DNA from: IMCC26077 sp964490435
GTDB taxonomy: Bacteria > Actinomycetota > Actinomycetes > Nanopelagicales > Nanopelagicaceae
Direction: 5' to 3'
Assembly: GCA_964490435.1 (NCBI GenBank)
Contig: CAZBCF010000001.1
Location: 1 to 64,000, forward strand
Length of the DNA: 64,000 nucleotides
Positions 8,331 to 17,278 of the stretch are shown here, piece by piece (position 1 is the first letter of the stretch; every line of letters begins with the position of its first letter). The notes under the pieces were generated by a model, which was given only the letters and a program-made list of their open reading frames with translations, ran no database searches and was not told where the DNA came from. A program made the position numbers and the translations under genes.

Positions 8331-10786
8331 GACTTAACTCGAGCCCCGGTTGGATCAAAGAGTGGTTCGGCCGCTATTACACCGCTCGCCCAACGACCGA
8401 AGAACTCCACATCAACGCGCGCCCCCACTTTGGCATTTGCGAGCGGTAGATAGGCATATCCAATTGCTCGCTCGATAGAGTAACCCTGGCCACCACTTTT
8501 CATTCGACCGATGATTTCTCCGTCAACACGAATAGGCTCATTTCCCAACGGCACCTCGGTTATGTCATCGAAGACAATCGCACAGAGTTTTCGGGTAGGC
8601 GCATCAACCAAGGACGCCAGGGCTTGACTACCTTTGAATTCGGCTTTCTTCTTTGAGAGGGCAAATCCCAGACCTGCTTCAAATGGATTGGTCTCAGAGT
8701 TTATTTCACCAGCCCAGGCGCGATATCCCTTCTCCAATCGAAGCGACTCGATCGCTTTGTAACCACCTGCAAGCAATCCGAATGGTTGCCCGGCTTCGAA
8801 CAGTTGCTCCCAAACATATAGTGCGTCATTTACGGGAACATAAAACTCCCAACCCAATTCACCAACATAAGTTATTCGAGTAGCGCGTACTGTGACTCCC
8901 GCAATATCAATTTCACGAGAATGCATAAATGGAAATTCGTCATTACTCACGTTAGAACCGGTTACCGCGTGAAGAATTGCACGCGCATTCGGTCCCCATA
9001 GTCCAAAACATGCAAGTCGCTCCGTCGCATCTTCGATGAAGATTTCAGGAAAGCCGTCTTCACGCGCTCGTTTCTCGAGCCAACCGCGGTCATGTGTACC
9101 AAAAGCGGTACCAGTTACGATCATAAACTCTTGGTCACTTATTCTTGTTACCGTGTAATCGGACTCGATGCCTCCACGCGAGTTGAGCGCCTGAGTGTAG
9201 ACCGTTTTTCCCACTTCTTTCACTACATCATTTGCGCAAACCCAATTCAAGAAATCTGCAGCGCGTTCTCCTGAGACGATAAATTTTGAGAAACTTGATT
9301 CATCAAAGAGCGCAGCGCTCTGCCTCGTTGCATGATGTTCGATTTGCACCGAACTATTCCAATGCTTACCCGCCCAACCTTTAGGACGAAGTGACTCACT
9401 ACCTCCGGAGCGCTTGTAGTAATTAACTCGCTCCCATCCTGATTTTTCGCCAAAAACCGCGCCATGATCTTTGTGCCATTGATAAATCGGCGAGACTTTC
9501 TTTGGTCGCGCACTCTGTCGTTCCTCGCCTGGATAATGTATGTCGTAATACGCCTCGTAATTCTCAGTGATTCGCTTCAGAGTGAAATCAGGTGATTGAT
9601 AGTTAGCACCAAATCTTTTGATGTCCATGTGCCAAAGATCCATAGTGGGCTCGCCAGCGAGCACCCATTCAGCAACGACCTTTCCGATGCCCCCTGCGCC
9701 AGCTATCCCATGCGCACAAAAGCCCGCAGCAACGTAGAACCCTCCGACGGAAGTCTCTCCTAAACAAAACTCATTATCAGGCGTGAATCCTTCCGGGCCG
9801 TTGATGAAATTCTTGACACCTATCTCTGCCATTTTCGGCACTCTTTTTTGAGAATTAATGGCAATCTCTTCGAAACGCTCCCACTCCTCTGGAAGCAACT
9901 TGCCGTTGAAGTCAGAGGGAATCTCATCGAACTTCTCATAGTTAGCGGTCCATGCTCGAGAGTTGCGTTCATATCCACCCATGACTAATCCACGAACTTC
10001 CTGTCGGAAATAGATGAGATTGTCTGGGTCACGTAAGGACGGGAGAAATGGTTGGTTATCAGGTAAGAAATTTTCGGTGATGAGGTATTGATGCGACATC
10101 GGAACAATCGGGATGCGCACGTCGACCATTCGGCCGATTTCAGCGGCGAACATACCCCCGCAATTAATCACAATCTCGCACTCGATATCGCCCTTACTCG
10201 TTTTCACACCTGTCACACGACCACCATGAGTCGTGATGCCAAGAACCCTGGTGTAAGTAAATGTTCGTACCCCACGTTTGCGCGCACCGGCAGCGAGTGC
10301 GTACGCCAATTGCGATGGATCGACTTGGCCATCACTCTCCATGATGCAGGCACCAACTACGCCGTCAATATCAATAAGTGGGAACCGCTCTTGCGCCTCG
10401 GCTGGTGAGATCTCATGCAAGTCGAGACCAAAAGTCTTAGCCCAACCAATCTGACGTCGAATTTCTTCCATTCGTTCATTGCTCGAAGCTAATTTGATAC
10501 TGCCGCACTCTCTCCAGCCGGGGGGGGTGTCACTACCCTCTAATTCTCGATAGAGCGCCACGGAATGCATATTCATCTTGGTCAAGGTGGGGTCAGCACG
10601 AAGTTGTCCAACCAGACCCGCCGAATGGAAGGTCGATCCACTCGTCAGGTCTGCGCGATCAACGAGAACAACATCGCTCTCACCTTGAAGGGCGAGGTGG
10701 TATGCCACCGAAGTTCCGCCCACTCCACCGCCAATGATGACGATACGGGCCCGAGCGGGGAACGTAGCCGTGGATGTTGCTGACAT
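8327..10786 (-). CDS. Dimethylglycine/sarcosine dehydrogenase-like flavoprotein
   Basis: An 819-residue, two-domain oxidoreductase. The N-terminal FAD-binding DAO domain begins with IGGGVGG (residues 18-24), and SGSTFHSAGL contains His54, in the position of the histidine that binds FAD covalently in the mitochondrial dimethylglycine and sarcosine dehydrogenases. The C-terminal ~370 residues are a GcvT-like tetrahydrofolate domain, which would accept the released one-carbon unit as methylene-THF. Dimethylglycine, sarcosine or a related N-methyl amine is the likely substrate. I chose ATG 10786 rather than a start 66 bp upstream because the flavin fold begins soon after it and a TACATT box lies 8 nt upstream. 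Divergent from a choline-kinase-like gene. Confidence 0.85.
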   Translation of the reverse strand: MSATSTATFPARARIVIIGGGVGGTSVAYHLALQGESDVVLVDRADLTSGSTFHSAGLVGQLRADPTLTKMNMHSVALYRELEGSDTPPGWRECGSIKLASSNERMEEIRRQIGWAKTFGLDLHEISPAEAQERFPLIDIDGVVGACIMESDGQVDPSQLAYALAAGARKRGVRTFTYTRVLGITTHGGRVTGVKTSKGDIECEIVINCGGMFAAEIGRMVDVRIPIVPMSHQYLITENFLPDNQPFLPSLRDPDNLIYFRQEVRGLVMGGYERNSRAWTANYEKFDEIPSDFNGKLLPEEWERFEEIAINSQKRVPKMAEIGVKNFINGPEGFTPDNEFCLGETSVGGFYVAAGFCAHGIAGAGGIGKVVAEWVLAGEPTMDLWHMDIKRFGANYQSPDFTLKRITENYEAYYDIHYPGEERQSARPKKVSPIYQWHKDHGAVFGEKSGWERVNYYKRSGGSESLRPKGWAGKHWNSSVQIEHHATRQSAALFDESSFSKFIVSGERAADFLNWVCANDVVKEVGKTVYTQALNSRGGIESDYTVTRISDQEFMIVTGTAFGTHDRGWLEKRAREDGFPEIFIEDATERLACFGLWGPNARAILHAVTGSNVSNDEFPFMHSREIDIAGVTVRATRITYVGELGWEFYVPVNDALYVWEQLFEAGQPFGLLAGGYKAIESLRLEKGYRAWAGEINSETNPFEAGLGFALSKKKAEFKGSQALASLVDAPTRKLCAIVFDDITEVPLGNEPIRVDGEIIGRMKSGGQGYSIERAIGYAYLPLANAKVGARVDVEFFGRWASGVIAAEPLFDPTGARVKS

Positions 10787-10794
10787 AGTCACAA

Positions 10795-10804
10795 AATGTA
10801 TCCT
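10795..10804. promoter_or_regulatory. Predicted bidirectional promoter, overlapping -10 boxes
   Basis: The two divergent start codons (10786 minus, 10811 plus) are separated by 24 nt. The plus strand reads TATCCT at 10799-10804, 6 nt before the plus ATG; the minus strand reads TACATT at 10800-10795, 8 nt before the minus ATG. Both fit TANNNT and share the TA at 10799-10800. Neither gene has a ribosome site, so both mRNAs should be leaderless. Confidence 0.6.
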
Positions 10805-10810
10805 GAACTC

Positions 10811-11731
10811 ATGTCCGGAGCCACAACTGAGCTCGAAAGAAACTTCGGCCATTTACTCGATCGAGTTCCATTACTCGCTCATCGCACCGACCTCATTGAA
10901 TTATCTGGTGGAATCACAAATCGAAATGTGAAAGTAACGACCCCGGAACGAGACTATGTCGTGCGCATCTCCAGCAATGGCTCTGAATTGCTCTCGATAG
11001 ATCGCGATGCTGAATATGTTCACTCCAAAATCGCCTCCGATATCGGAATTGGGGCCCGGGTTTTCGAATATCTGCCTGAGCACGGCTTACTCGTCATTGA
11101 CTTCATCCAAGGTAAGACTTTCACCGCTGCTGATGTCTCACAGAATTTAGAACGTGTCGCCAAGAGTTGCCGCCAACTTCACTCGGCGCGCACTTTTTCG
11201 CGCGACTTCGATATGTTCGCGATTCAAAAAAACTATCTCAAGATTGTGCTCGAACGTGGCTTCAAACTGCCTGATCGCTATCAATCGTTCGAATCACACC
11301 TCGTCGCAATGAGAAATGCATTTTCCGTACTTGATGATGGCAAAGTCCCGTGCAACAACGATTTGCTCCCAGCAAACTTCATCGATGATGGTGACAAGGT
11401 CTGGCTGATTGACTACGAGTACTCAGGTAATAATGATGCTTGTTTTGAGCTCGGCAATATCTGGGCCGAGGCGAAGTTGGCTGACGAGAAACTTGAGGAG
11501 TTAGTAACTCATTACTACCTCGGTGCTCGACCTGAGAAGGTCGCACGCGCGTGGCTATTCGCGCTGCTCGCTCGTTATGGCTGGACTTTGTGGGCATCGA
11601 TCCAGGATTCGATCTCGACCATCGAGTTCGACTTCTGGGAGTGGGGCATGGAGAAATTCGAACAGGCACAGCGCGACTTCACAAGTCTGGCGTTCAAAGC
11701 GAATATGGAACGCGTGACGACGTTACATTGA
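10811..11731 (+). CDS. Choline/ethanolamine kinase-like phosphotransferase
   Basis: A 306-residue protein of the protein-kinase-like APH/choline kinase fold. GGITNRN near residue 34 resembles the glycine loop; NNDLLPANF (residues 182-190) is the catalytic loop, with Asp184 as probable base although the usual first His is Asn; IDYEYSGNND (from 200) holds the Mg-binding Asp, and the YSGxND signature is typical of choline kinases. It may phosphorylate choline, ethanolamine or another amino alcohol. I take ATG 10811 because the in-frame ATG at 10796 sits upstream of the predicted -10 box. Divergent from the DMGDH-like gene, which hints at shared methylamine or choline metabolism. Confidence 0.75.
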   Translation: MSGATTELERNFGHLLDRVPLLAHRTDLIELSGGITNRNVKVTTPERDYVVRISSNGSELLSIDRDAEYVHSKIASDIGIGARVFEYLPEHGLLVIDFIQGKTFTAADVSQNLERVAKSCRQLHSARTFSRDFDMFAIQKNYLKIVLERGFKLPDRYQSFESHLVAMRNAFSVLDDGKVPCNNDLLPANFIDDGDKVWLIDYEYSGNNDACFELGNIWAEAKLADEKLEELVTHYYLGARPEKVARAWLFALLARYGWTLWASIQDSISTIEFDFWEWGMEKFEQAQRDFTSLAFKANMERVTTLH

Positions 11732-11750
11732 TAACTGGCGCTACCGCCCC

Positions 11751-11756
11751 TACGAT
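11751..11756 (+). promoter_or_regulatory. Predicted -10 box, leaderless mutarotase-like gene
   Basis: TACGAT, 6 nt before the ATG at 11763. No Shine-Dalgarno is present in the 31-bp intergenic space. Confidence 0.5.
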
Positions 11757-11762
11757 GAAACT

Positions 11763-12680
11763 ATGAATCACGTCGTCGAACTCTCAACTCCCGCGCTAAC
11801 AGTCAAAATAGATTTGACCAGGGGTGCAACTATCACTCACATTGGTAAGAGCGCCGCCGATAATGCGAATGTTCTGGCCTGGTATCAATTCGACGACATC
11901 GAAGAGTTACCCATCAAGTACCCGCATGGTGAAAGCGAGCATTATTGGATGTCCCGCTACCGAGGGGGCTGGCAGCTGTTGACGCCAAGTGCAGACAAAG
12001 AGTGTGATGTGGGTGGGCGACACCATAGTTTCCATGGTGACAGTTCAATCCTGCCCTGGCGTTTAATCGAAAAGAGCGCAAACGAGATCATCCACGATGT
12101 TGAAATTTTTGGGGCATTCCATGTTCACCGCGTCGCACATCTTGATCAAACTCAGCCAATTCTTACCGTCACCACGACGATCAAAAATATCGGAACTCGA
12201 CCAGAGCCGTTTATCAAAGTCGAACATATCGCCTATCGTGGATCCGACAACGGCGTTGTGAATGGCCCTGATAACACAGTTTGGAAATTCCACGACTATG
12301 TACAAGAGGGTTACTCCGGAGATTTTCGCTGGCAGGATATGGATAAGCATGGCGTCAATATTCGAAATCGAAATATGGACAAGGAAGGTCGTCTTGTTTA
12401 CATCCTTCGTGATAGTGAAGGATGGATTGAATGGCACAATCCAGATTTTGGACAACGTACGCGGGCGAGTTGGGATCCCGATGAATTCCCACACCTTTGG
12501 TATTGGCAGGAGAATGGTGCTGACATCTTCCCATTCCATCGACGAACGAAAATCACGGCACTTGAACCAGCTTCAGTACCACCTGGAACACGTCTGATTG
12601 GAGCGGTTGAACAGAACCTCGCTGAAGTACTTCAACCTGGCGAATCTAATACCTTCTCTGTAAAGATTGAATTGCTCTAA
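11763..12680 (+). CDS. Galactose mutarotase-like (aldose 1-epimerase fold) protein
   Basis: A 305-residue protein of the galactose-mutarotase superfamily, a beta-sandwich that binds hexoses. Seen: the early RGATITHIGK strand pair, a central IKVEHIAYRG segment in the place of the catalytic His strand, and FPHLWYWQENG, which resembles the W/F-P-x-x-x-x-W element before the last strands. The glutamate base normally near the C-terminus cannot be assigned with certainty, so epimerase activity is unproven. It follows the choline-kinase-like gene by 31 bp on the same strand but seems to have its own promoter. Confidence 0.65.
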   Translation: MNHVVELSTPALTVKIDLTRGATITHIGKSAADNANVLAWYQFDDIEELPIKYPHGESEHYWMSRYRGGWQLLTPSADKECDVGGRHHSFHGDSSILPWRLIEKSANEIIHDVEIFGAFHVHRVAHLDQTQPILTVTTTIKNIGTRPEPFIKVEHIAYRGSDNGVVNGPDNTVWKFHDYVQEGYSGDFRWQDMDKHGVNIRNRNMDKEGRLVYILRDSEGWIEWHNPDFGQRTRASWDPDEFPHLWYWQENGADIFPFHRRTKITALEPASVPPGTRLIGAVEQNLAEVLQPGESNTFSVKIELL

Positions 12681-12693
12681 TAGTTGCGGATAG

Positions 12694-13083
12694 TTACGGA
12701 AGCGCCACAAATATTGCGGTGAGCACAAAAGCAATTATCGCCGATTGCATCAGAATCGAGAGCGCCTTCTTTCGATCGGATTTCTTGCTATCCGCGTCAA
12801 AGACTCGCTCCATATCACCGATTTTTCCGAAGTTGAAAGTTCCTGCCAAACCATACGCAAGACAGAACTTACTGCGAGCCTGGATGAAGCCTATTGCTGA
12901 TACAAGCAATGGGAAGAAGATTCCCCAGCGCGCCGATTTCGCAAGATCGTCACTCATGAGCAGCGTATAACCCGAGATCACTGCGAAAACGAGAGCGGCA
13001 ATCCCGACCGCACGTCGGCGCATGATCTCGCGGGAACCTATGTTGCATGCTCCTGGAACGTATCCACTTGCTGCTGAACTCAT
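12694..13083 (-). CDS. Small membrane protein, unknown
   Basis: A 129-residue hydrophobic protein. The N-terminus has the conserved-looking pattern YVPGACNIG followed by EIMRRRAVG, then a helix (about residues 27-43), a second (52-68), a polar loop with Cys near RSKFCLAYGLAG, and a last helix (about 108-127). A strong AGGAGG ribosome site lies 7 nt before ATG 13083. I do not recognise the family and assign no function. It is convergent with the mutarotase-like gene and divergent from the lactate/glycolate oxidase. Confidence 0.65.
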   Translation of the reverse strand: MSSAASGYVPGACNIGSREIMRRRAVGIAALVFAVISGYTLLMSDDLAKSARWGIFFPLLVSAIGFIQARSKFCLAYGLAGTFNFGKIGDMERVFDADSKKSDRKKALSILMQSAIIAFVLTAIFVALP

Positions 13084-13163
13084 CAGAGGACCTCCTCGGC
13101 GCTGACTCTCGCATTGCCTTCGTTCACAGTAGCGTATGGGAATACGAATCAGGCAGCATCCTC

Positions 13164-13169
13164 TAGGCT
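13164..13169 (+). promoter_or_regulatory. Predicted -10 box, leaderless oxidase gene
   Basis: TAGGCT, 6 nt before the ATG at 13176, with no ribosome site between. Confidence 0.55.
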
Positions 13170-13175
13170 TGCCCT

Positions 13176-14618
13176 ATGTCACAGCTGGCGCACGAGCACG
13201 ACACACAGGTCGAGCACCCTCGCTTTGTGCTGACCACTGCGCACATCGAGCACTTGAAACAGCTCGCCGGCGGTCGCGTCAACACCTCTCAAGCGGCTCT
13301 TGAGCAACACGGGCATGATGAATCTGCATGGCCGGCAGTACTTCCTGATGCAGTCGTCTATCCCAAGACAACTGCTGATGTCTCAGCAATTCTCAAGTAC
13401 TGCAACAGCGAGGGAATTCCAGTCATTCCTTTCGGCGCGGGTACTTCACTTGAAGGACATATCTTGGCATTCTACGGCGGGATCTCACTCGACCTTTCCG
13501 AAATGAACAAGATCCTCGAGATACGACCCGATGATCTCATGGTGCGCGTCGAGGCGGGAGTACATCGAGTTGCGCTCAACGAGAAATTGGCTTCGCATGG
13601 ACTCTTCTTCTCAGTTGATCCGGGCGCCGATGCCACATTAGGTGGCATGGCGGCAACGGGTGCTGCTGGTACGACCACGGTTCGTTATGGATCGATGCGC
13701 GATAACGTACTCGCGCTCACTGCAGTATTAGCAAATGGCGAAGTGATAAAGGTCGGTCGGGGCACGCGAAAACTATCGGCCGGCTACGATCTGACTCGAC
13801 TCTTAGTCGGATCTGAAGGCACACTGGCTGTCATCACCGAGTTAACTTTGAAGTTATATGGCACGCCAGAGAAGATGGCAGCAGCCATCGCGCGATTCCC
13901 CAACCTCCAAGCAGGAGTAGAGGCAGCCACCGCAATAGTTCGCTCGGGAATTGCGATTGCCAGATGCGAGTTCCTCGATCCTAACTGCATTAAGAACATC
14001 AATTCATACTCGAACCTCGCGTTGCCTGAGAGCCCTACGCTCTTTTTTGAATTCCACGGCAGCCCGAAAGGCGTTGAGGAAGATGCGAAATCAACGCAAG
14101 AAATTGTTGCTGAATTCGGCGGTACTGAATTCGAATGGACGACTGACGAAGGCGCGCGGCGCAAACTCTGGGAAGCGCGCCACCATGTGCACTGGGCAAG
14201 CATCGCAGCACACCCAGGCAAGCGCGGCGTAAGCACTGATTCAGTCGTTCCTCTCTCGCTACTCGGAGAAGCAGTGGGAATGGCCGATCAATTCCTCACC
14301 TCAAAGGGTTATCCATACACAGTTCTTGGCCACGTCGCTGACGGAAACTTCCATACATTCATCATTACTGATCCAGAGAAACCTGAGCAACTCGAGGAAA
14401 TCCGCGAAATTGCCCACGAATTAGCAGTTCGCATCATCGCCATGGGCGGCACTTGCACCGGTGAACATGGCATTGGTGCTGGCAAAATCGATGCGCTTGT
14501 AGAAGAGACTGGTCAAAGCGCGATTGATGTGATGTTAGGAATTAAGAACTTCTTTGACCCTAACCACATTCTCAATCCCGGAAAGATCCTGCACGATACC
14601 GCGCCCCGATGTAACTGA
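13176..14618 (+). CDS. FAD-linked D-lactate/glycolate dehydrogenase (GlcD/LDHD type)
   Basis: A 480-residue flavoenzyme with an N-terminal FAD-binding type 4 (PCMH) domain (about 60-235) and a C-terminal FAD-oxidase C domain. IPVIPFGAGTSLEGH is the FAD pyrophosphate loop, DPGADATLGGMAATGAAGT follows, LVGSEGTLAVITE is diagnostic, and CTGEHGIGAGK near the end contributes active-site residues. It oxidises a 2-hydroxy acid, most likely D-lactate or glycolate, to the keto acid and passes electrons to the respiratory chain. No iron-sulphur partner (GlcF-type) is adjacent, which favours a single-subunit D-lactate dehydrogenase. Confidence 0.88.
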   Translation: MSQLAHEHDTQVEHPRFVLTTAHIEHLKQLAGGRVNTSQAALEQHGHDESAWPAVLPDAVVYPKTTADVSAILKYCNSEGIPVIPFGAGTSLEGHILAFYGGISLDLSEMNKILEIRPDDLMVRVEAGVHRVALNEKLASHGLFFSVDPGADATLGGMAATGAAGTTTVRYGSMRDNVLALTAVLANGEVIKVGRGTRKLSAGYDLTRLLVGSEGTLAVITELTLKLYGTPEKMAAAIARFPNLQAGVEAATAIVRSGIAIARCEFLDPNCIKNINSYSNLALPESPTLFFEFHGSPKGVEEDAKSTQEIVAEFGGTEFEWTTDEGARRKLWEARHHVHWASIAAHPGKRGVSTDSVVPLSLLGEAVGMADQFLTSKGYPYTVLGHVADGNFHTFIITDPEKPEQLEEIREIAHELAVRIIAMGGTCTGEHGIGAGKIDALVEETGQSAIDVMLGIKNFFDPNHILNPGKILHDTAPRCN

Positions 14619-14622
14619 GTTT

Positions 14623-15696
14623 TTAGCTCTGTGATGTAGCGAGCGCTGCTTCGATATCACGCCAGAGATCCTCGACATGTTCGATCCCAACTGACATGCG
14701 AATCAAATTCTCTGGGACCTCGACCGGTTCATCACCATGGCGACGTCGACGTTCCCATAACGATTCGACCCCTCCCAAACTTGTCGCATAAGACCAGATC
14801 TTCGACGCATTGCATGCTTTATCTGCCGCCCGAGCGCCGCCTTTCACCTCAATAGAGATCATGAAGCCAAATCCTGGATAGCGCACGCGCTCAATCGCAG
14901 GATGTTTGACCAACCGTTCGACAAGTACCTTCGCGCTGTTCTCGGCTTGGTAAAAGCGAATTGGGAAGGTCCGGAGTCCGCGCAAGGCTAACCAGGCCTC
15001 GAATGGACCTGCGTTAGCGCCAGAATCTTTTCGATAAGACATCAATCGTTCATACAGTTCTTCAGATTGCGTGACCGCCGTTCCCAGAACGACATCGCTA
15101 TGCCCAGATAGCGCTTTGGTGAGTGAGTGCACCACGACATCTGCACCAAGTTTGAGTGGTTGTTGTCGAAGTGGCGTGGCAAACGTGTTATCTAATGCGA
15201 CGAGAATTCCGCGTGATTTTGCCTCGGAGATCAACCGTTGGACGTCGGCAACGGTAAGCAATGGGTTGACCGGAGATTCAAAGAAAAGCATCGCGGCGCC
15301 ATCGAGGGCTTTGATTACCGCTTCAGTATCATCAATGTCGACCCAGCGAATTCGAAGGCGGTTATTAGCCTCGAGTTTCCGTAATTGCACAAAAGTGTTC
15401 ATGTATCCAGCAGTTGGGGCGACCACTATCCCGTTTGGTGGGACTAAATCAAACGTTGCTGAAATTGCTGACATCCCAGAGGAGAAAACAAGGGCCCGCC
15501 CATCTTCAAGTGCGCCCAAAACGTCTTCGAGATCTTTCCAGGTGTCGTTATCGGAGCGGCCATAGATGTACTCGCCACCTGTTCGATATGTAGTGGAGAC
15601 TGAAATGCCGCCGATGATCGCGCCGCCGGGCTCTCGCTCAGGACGTCCCTTTTGCACGACCTCGGTTTCAGGGCGCAACGGGCTTGGTTCAACCAT
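14623..15696 (-). CDS. Cystathionine gamma-synthase/lyase-like PLP enzyme
   Basis: A 357-residue member of the Cys/Met metabolism PLP family (transsulfuration). FSSGMSAISAT is the phosphate cup, LVALDNTFATP the cofactor Asp strand, and VHSLTKALSGHSDVVLG contains the Schiff-base Lys. ATSLGGVESLWERRRRHG matches an actinobacterial subgroup. It is shorter than usual (380-400) because a ~15-residue segment between the YPG turn and the FMISIEVKGG strand is missing. Whether it synthesises cystathionine from O-acyl-homoserine or cleaves it cannot be decided from sequence alone. Convergent with the upstream oxidase by 4 bp. Confidence 0.85.
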   Translation of the reverse strand: MVEPSPLRPETEVVQKGRPEREPGGAIIGGISVSTTYRTGGEYIYGRSDNDTWKDLEDVLGALEDGRALVFSSGMSAISATFDLVPPNGIVVAPTAGYMNTFVQLRKLEANNRLRIRWVDIDDTEAVIKALDGAAMLFFESPVNPLLTVADVQRLISEAKSRGILVALDNTFATPLRQQPLKLGADVVVHSLTKALSGHSDVVLGTAVTQSEELYERLMSYRKDSGANAGPFEAWLALRGLRTFPIRFYQAENSAKVLVERLVKHPAIERVRYPGFGFMISIEVKGGARAADKACNASKIWSYATSLGGVESLWERRRRHGDEPVEVPENLIRMSVGIEHVEDLWRDIEAALATSQS

Positions 15697-15702
15697 GCGA
15701 GA

Positions 15703-15708
15703 AGGGTA
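15703..15708 (-). promoter_or_regulatory. Predicted -10 box, leaderless transsulfuration gene
   Basis: Minus-strand TACCCT, 6 nt before the ATG at 15696. It lies just beyond the stop codon of the upstream FAD-oxidoreductase gene. Confidence 0.5.
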
Positions 15709-15715
15709 CTAGAGG

Positions 15716-17278
15716 TTAGCGCTTGTTAATTATGGCAAAGGCGGCATTATGGCCAGCGATACCACTTACTCCGCCACCTCTAATCGCACTTGCGCCGCCG
15801 AGATGGATGTTGCGATGTGACGTTTCACTTCCCCACTTTTCTCTTGGCCGTGTAGAGGATTCGTCGTCTTCGGTAGCAAATGGCATTGTGAGATCACCGT
15901 GGAAGATATTGCCTCGTGGTAAATCTAATTCATCTTCAAGATCAAGTGGACTCTTCACTTCAATGCAGGCGCGCCCCTGTGAATCGTAGGCGAGATAATC
16001 CTCGATTGGGGATTCAAGGTAAGTGTTGATACCCGAAATGATTCGCTCAGTTGCTTTGGCGGTATTCGCTTGTCGTTGGTTGTCAAATAACGCAGCAGGT
16101 GTATGAAATGCAAAGAGGGTTAGCGTGTGCAGACCTGAATCGCCAACTATCGAGGGATCAGTCAGTGAGTGACAATAGACCTCTGCTGGAATCACGTGCG
16201 GCAAAGCGCCCGCATTCGCCAGCCGAAACGCCGATTCGAGTTGTATTGCGCTCTCATCTATGTGAAATGTCCCGGAAAATGCAAGATGGGGATCGACTCC
16301 ACTCTTCAAACGAGGCAATCTATCAAGCAACATATTCATCTTAATTTGAGAGCCATCGAGTCGAGGTCGTTCTGGTTCGCCTAGTAGTCGAGAGAGTGCG
16401 CGATCATCTGCGGCCCAAACTAACTCTCGAGATGAAACCCTCAATCCTTCACTAGTTGTAAGTTCGATACCACTTTCATCACCTTCATCGCCATGGATAC
16501 CTTCAACCCGATGTCCCAAGAAAATCTCGACTCCTGCACCTCGCGCCAACTGCTCAAGCTCGGTAGTGAGCGCGCCCATCCCACCCTCGGGCACGCGCCA
16601 CTCACCCGTACCATTTCCGATAAGGTGATAAAGGAAGCAAATATTGGCTTGCAGGTCAGAGAGCGATGCAAAGGTTCCTACGAGCGCATCGGTGAGAATG
16701 ACTCCACGTACGACATCATCTGCAAACCGATTTGCAACGGTAGCGCCGATGGGCTGTTCGAAAAGCTCCCGCCATAACTCTTTATCTGGGAAGTTCGCCT
16801 TAACCTCGCTCTGCAATCGCAATGGTTCCAACATCATTGGTGCCAGATAGCGAGCCAGCACCTCGATCCGACTATAAAAATCACGCCAGGACTTGAACTC
16901 TGCATCACCACCAGTGATTCTTCTGAAGGATTCTTGAGTCGCTACTCCCGGCTCACGTTCAACAAGTAATCCCACGTGCGCTCCATCCTGCTGCACCGGG
17001 GTGTACGAGGAGACCTTGCGGGAGAGCGTCCGAAATTTCATCCCAAGATCACGTTTTATCTGATCTGGGAAGAGCGAGACAAGATAGGAGTATCGAGAGA
17101 GTCGCACGGGAAATTCTGGAAATGCTTGATGGCTTATCGCTGCGCCGCCGATGTTTTCACGCGCTTCAATAAGCGCGACGCTCTTGCCTGCTTTAGCTAA
17201 ATAGGTCGCGGCCACCAAACCGTTGTGCCCACCGCCTACAACGACGACGTCATAGTTTGGTGCGCCTAATGGAGCCAT
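15716..17278 (-). CDS. Phytoene-desaturase-like FAD oxidoreductase
   Basis: A 520-residue protein starting with a dinucleotide-binding VVVVGGGHNGLVAATYLAKAG (residues 11-30) and a GGAA motif, as in the carotenoid desaturase/CrtO/PYROXD2 group. The last ~60 residues hold GGASAIRGGGVSGIAGHNAA, the C-terminal FAD-contact motif. No other carotenoid genes are nearby, so the more general annotation is safer; PYROXD2-like enzymes have no settled substrate. The start overlaps the PatB gene by 13 bp, implying coupled expression with PatB and the SDR. Confidence 0.8.
   Translation of the reverse strand: MAPLGAPNYDVVVVGGGHNGLVAATYLAKAGKSVALIEARENIGGAAISHQAFPEFPVRLSRYSYLVSLFPDQIKRDLGMKFRTLSRKVSSYTPVQQDGAHVGLLVEREPGVATQESFRRITGGDAEFKSWRDFYSRIEVLARYLAPMMLEPLRLQSEVKANFPDKELWRELFEQPIGATVANRFADDVVRGVILTDALVGTFASLSDLQANICFLYHLIGNGTGEWRVPEGGMGALTTELEQLARGAGVEIFLGHRVEGIHGDEGDESGIELTTSEGLRVSSRELVWAADDRALSRLLGEPERPRLDGSQIKMNMLLDRLPRLKSGVDPHLAFSGTFHIDESAIQLESAFRLANAGALPHVIPAEVYCHSLTDPSIVGDSGLHTLTLFAFHTPAALFDNQRQANTAKATERIISGINTYLESPIEDYLAYDSQGRACIEVKSPLDLEDELDLPRGNIFHGDLTMPFATEDDESSTRPREKWGSETSHRNIHLGGASAIRGGGVSGIAGHNAAFAIINKR

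Noticed and set aside
10520..10527. An 8-G homopolymer in the DMGDH-like gene as a phase-variation or frameshift site
   Set aside because: The frame is intact through the run and the protein motif there is normal; one sequence cannot show variation.
15716..17278. A carotenoid biosynthesis cluster
   Set aside because: Only one desaturase-like gene is present, closer to the PYROXD2-like group, and no crtB, crtE or cyclase genes are adjacent.
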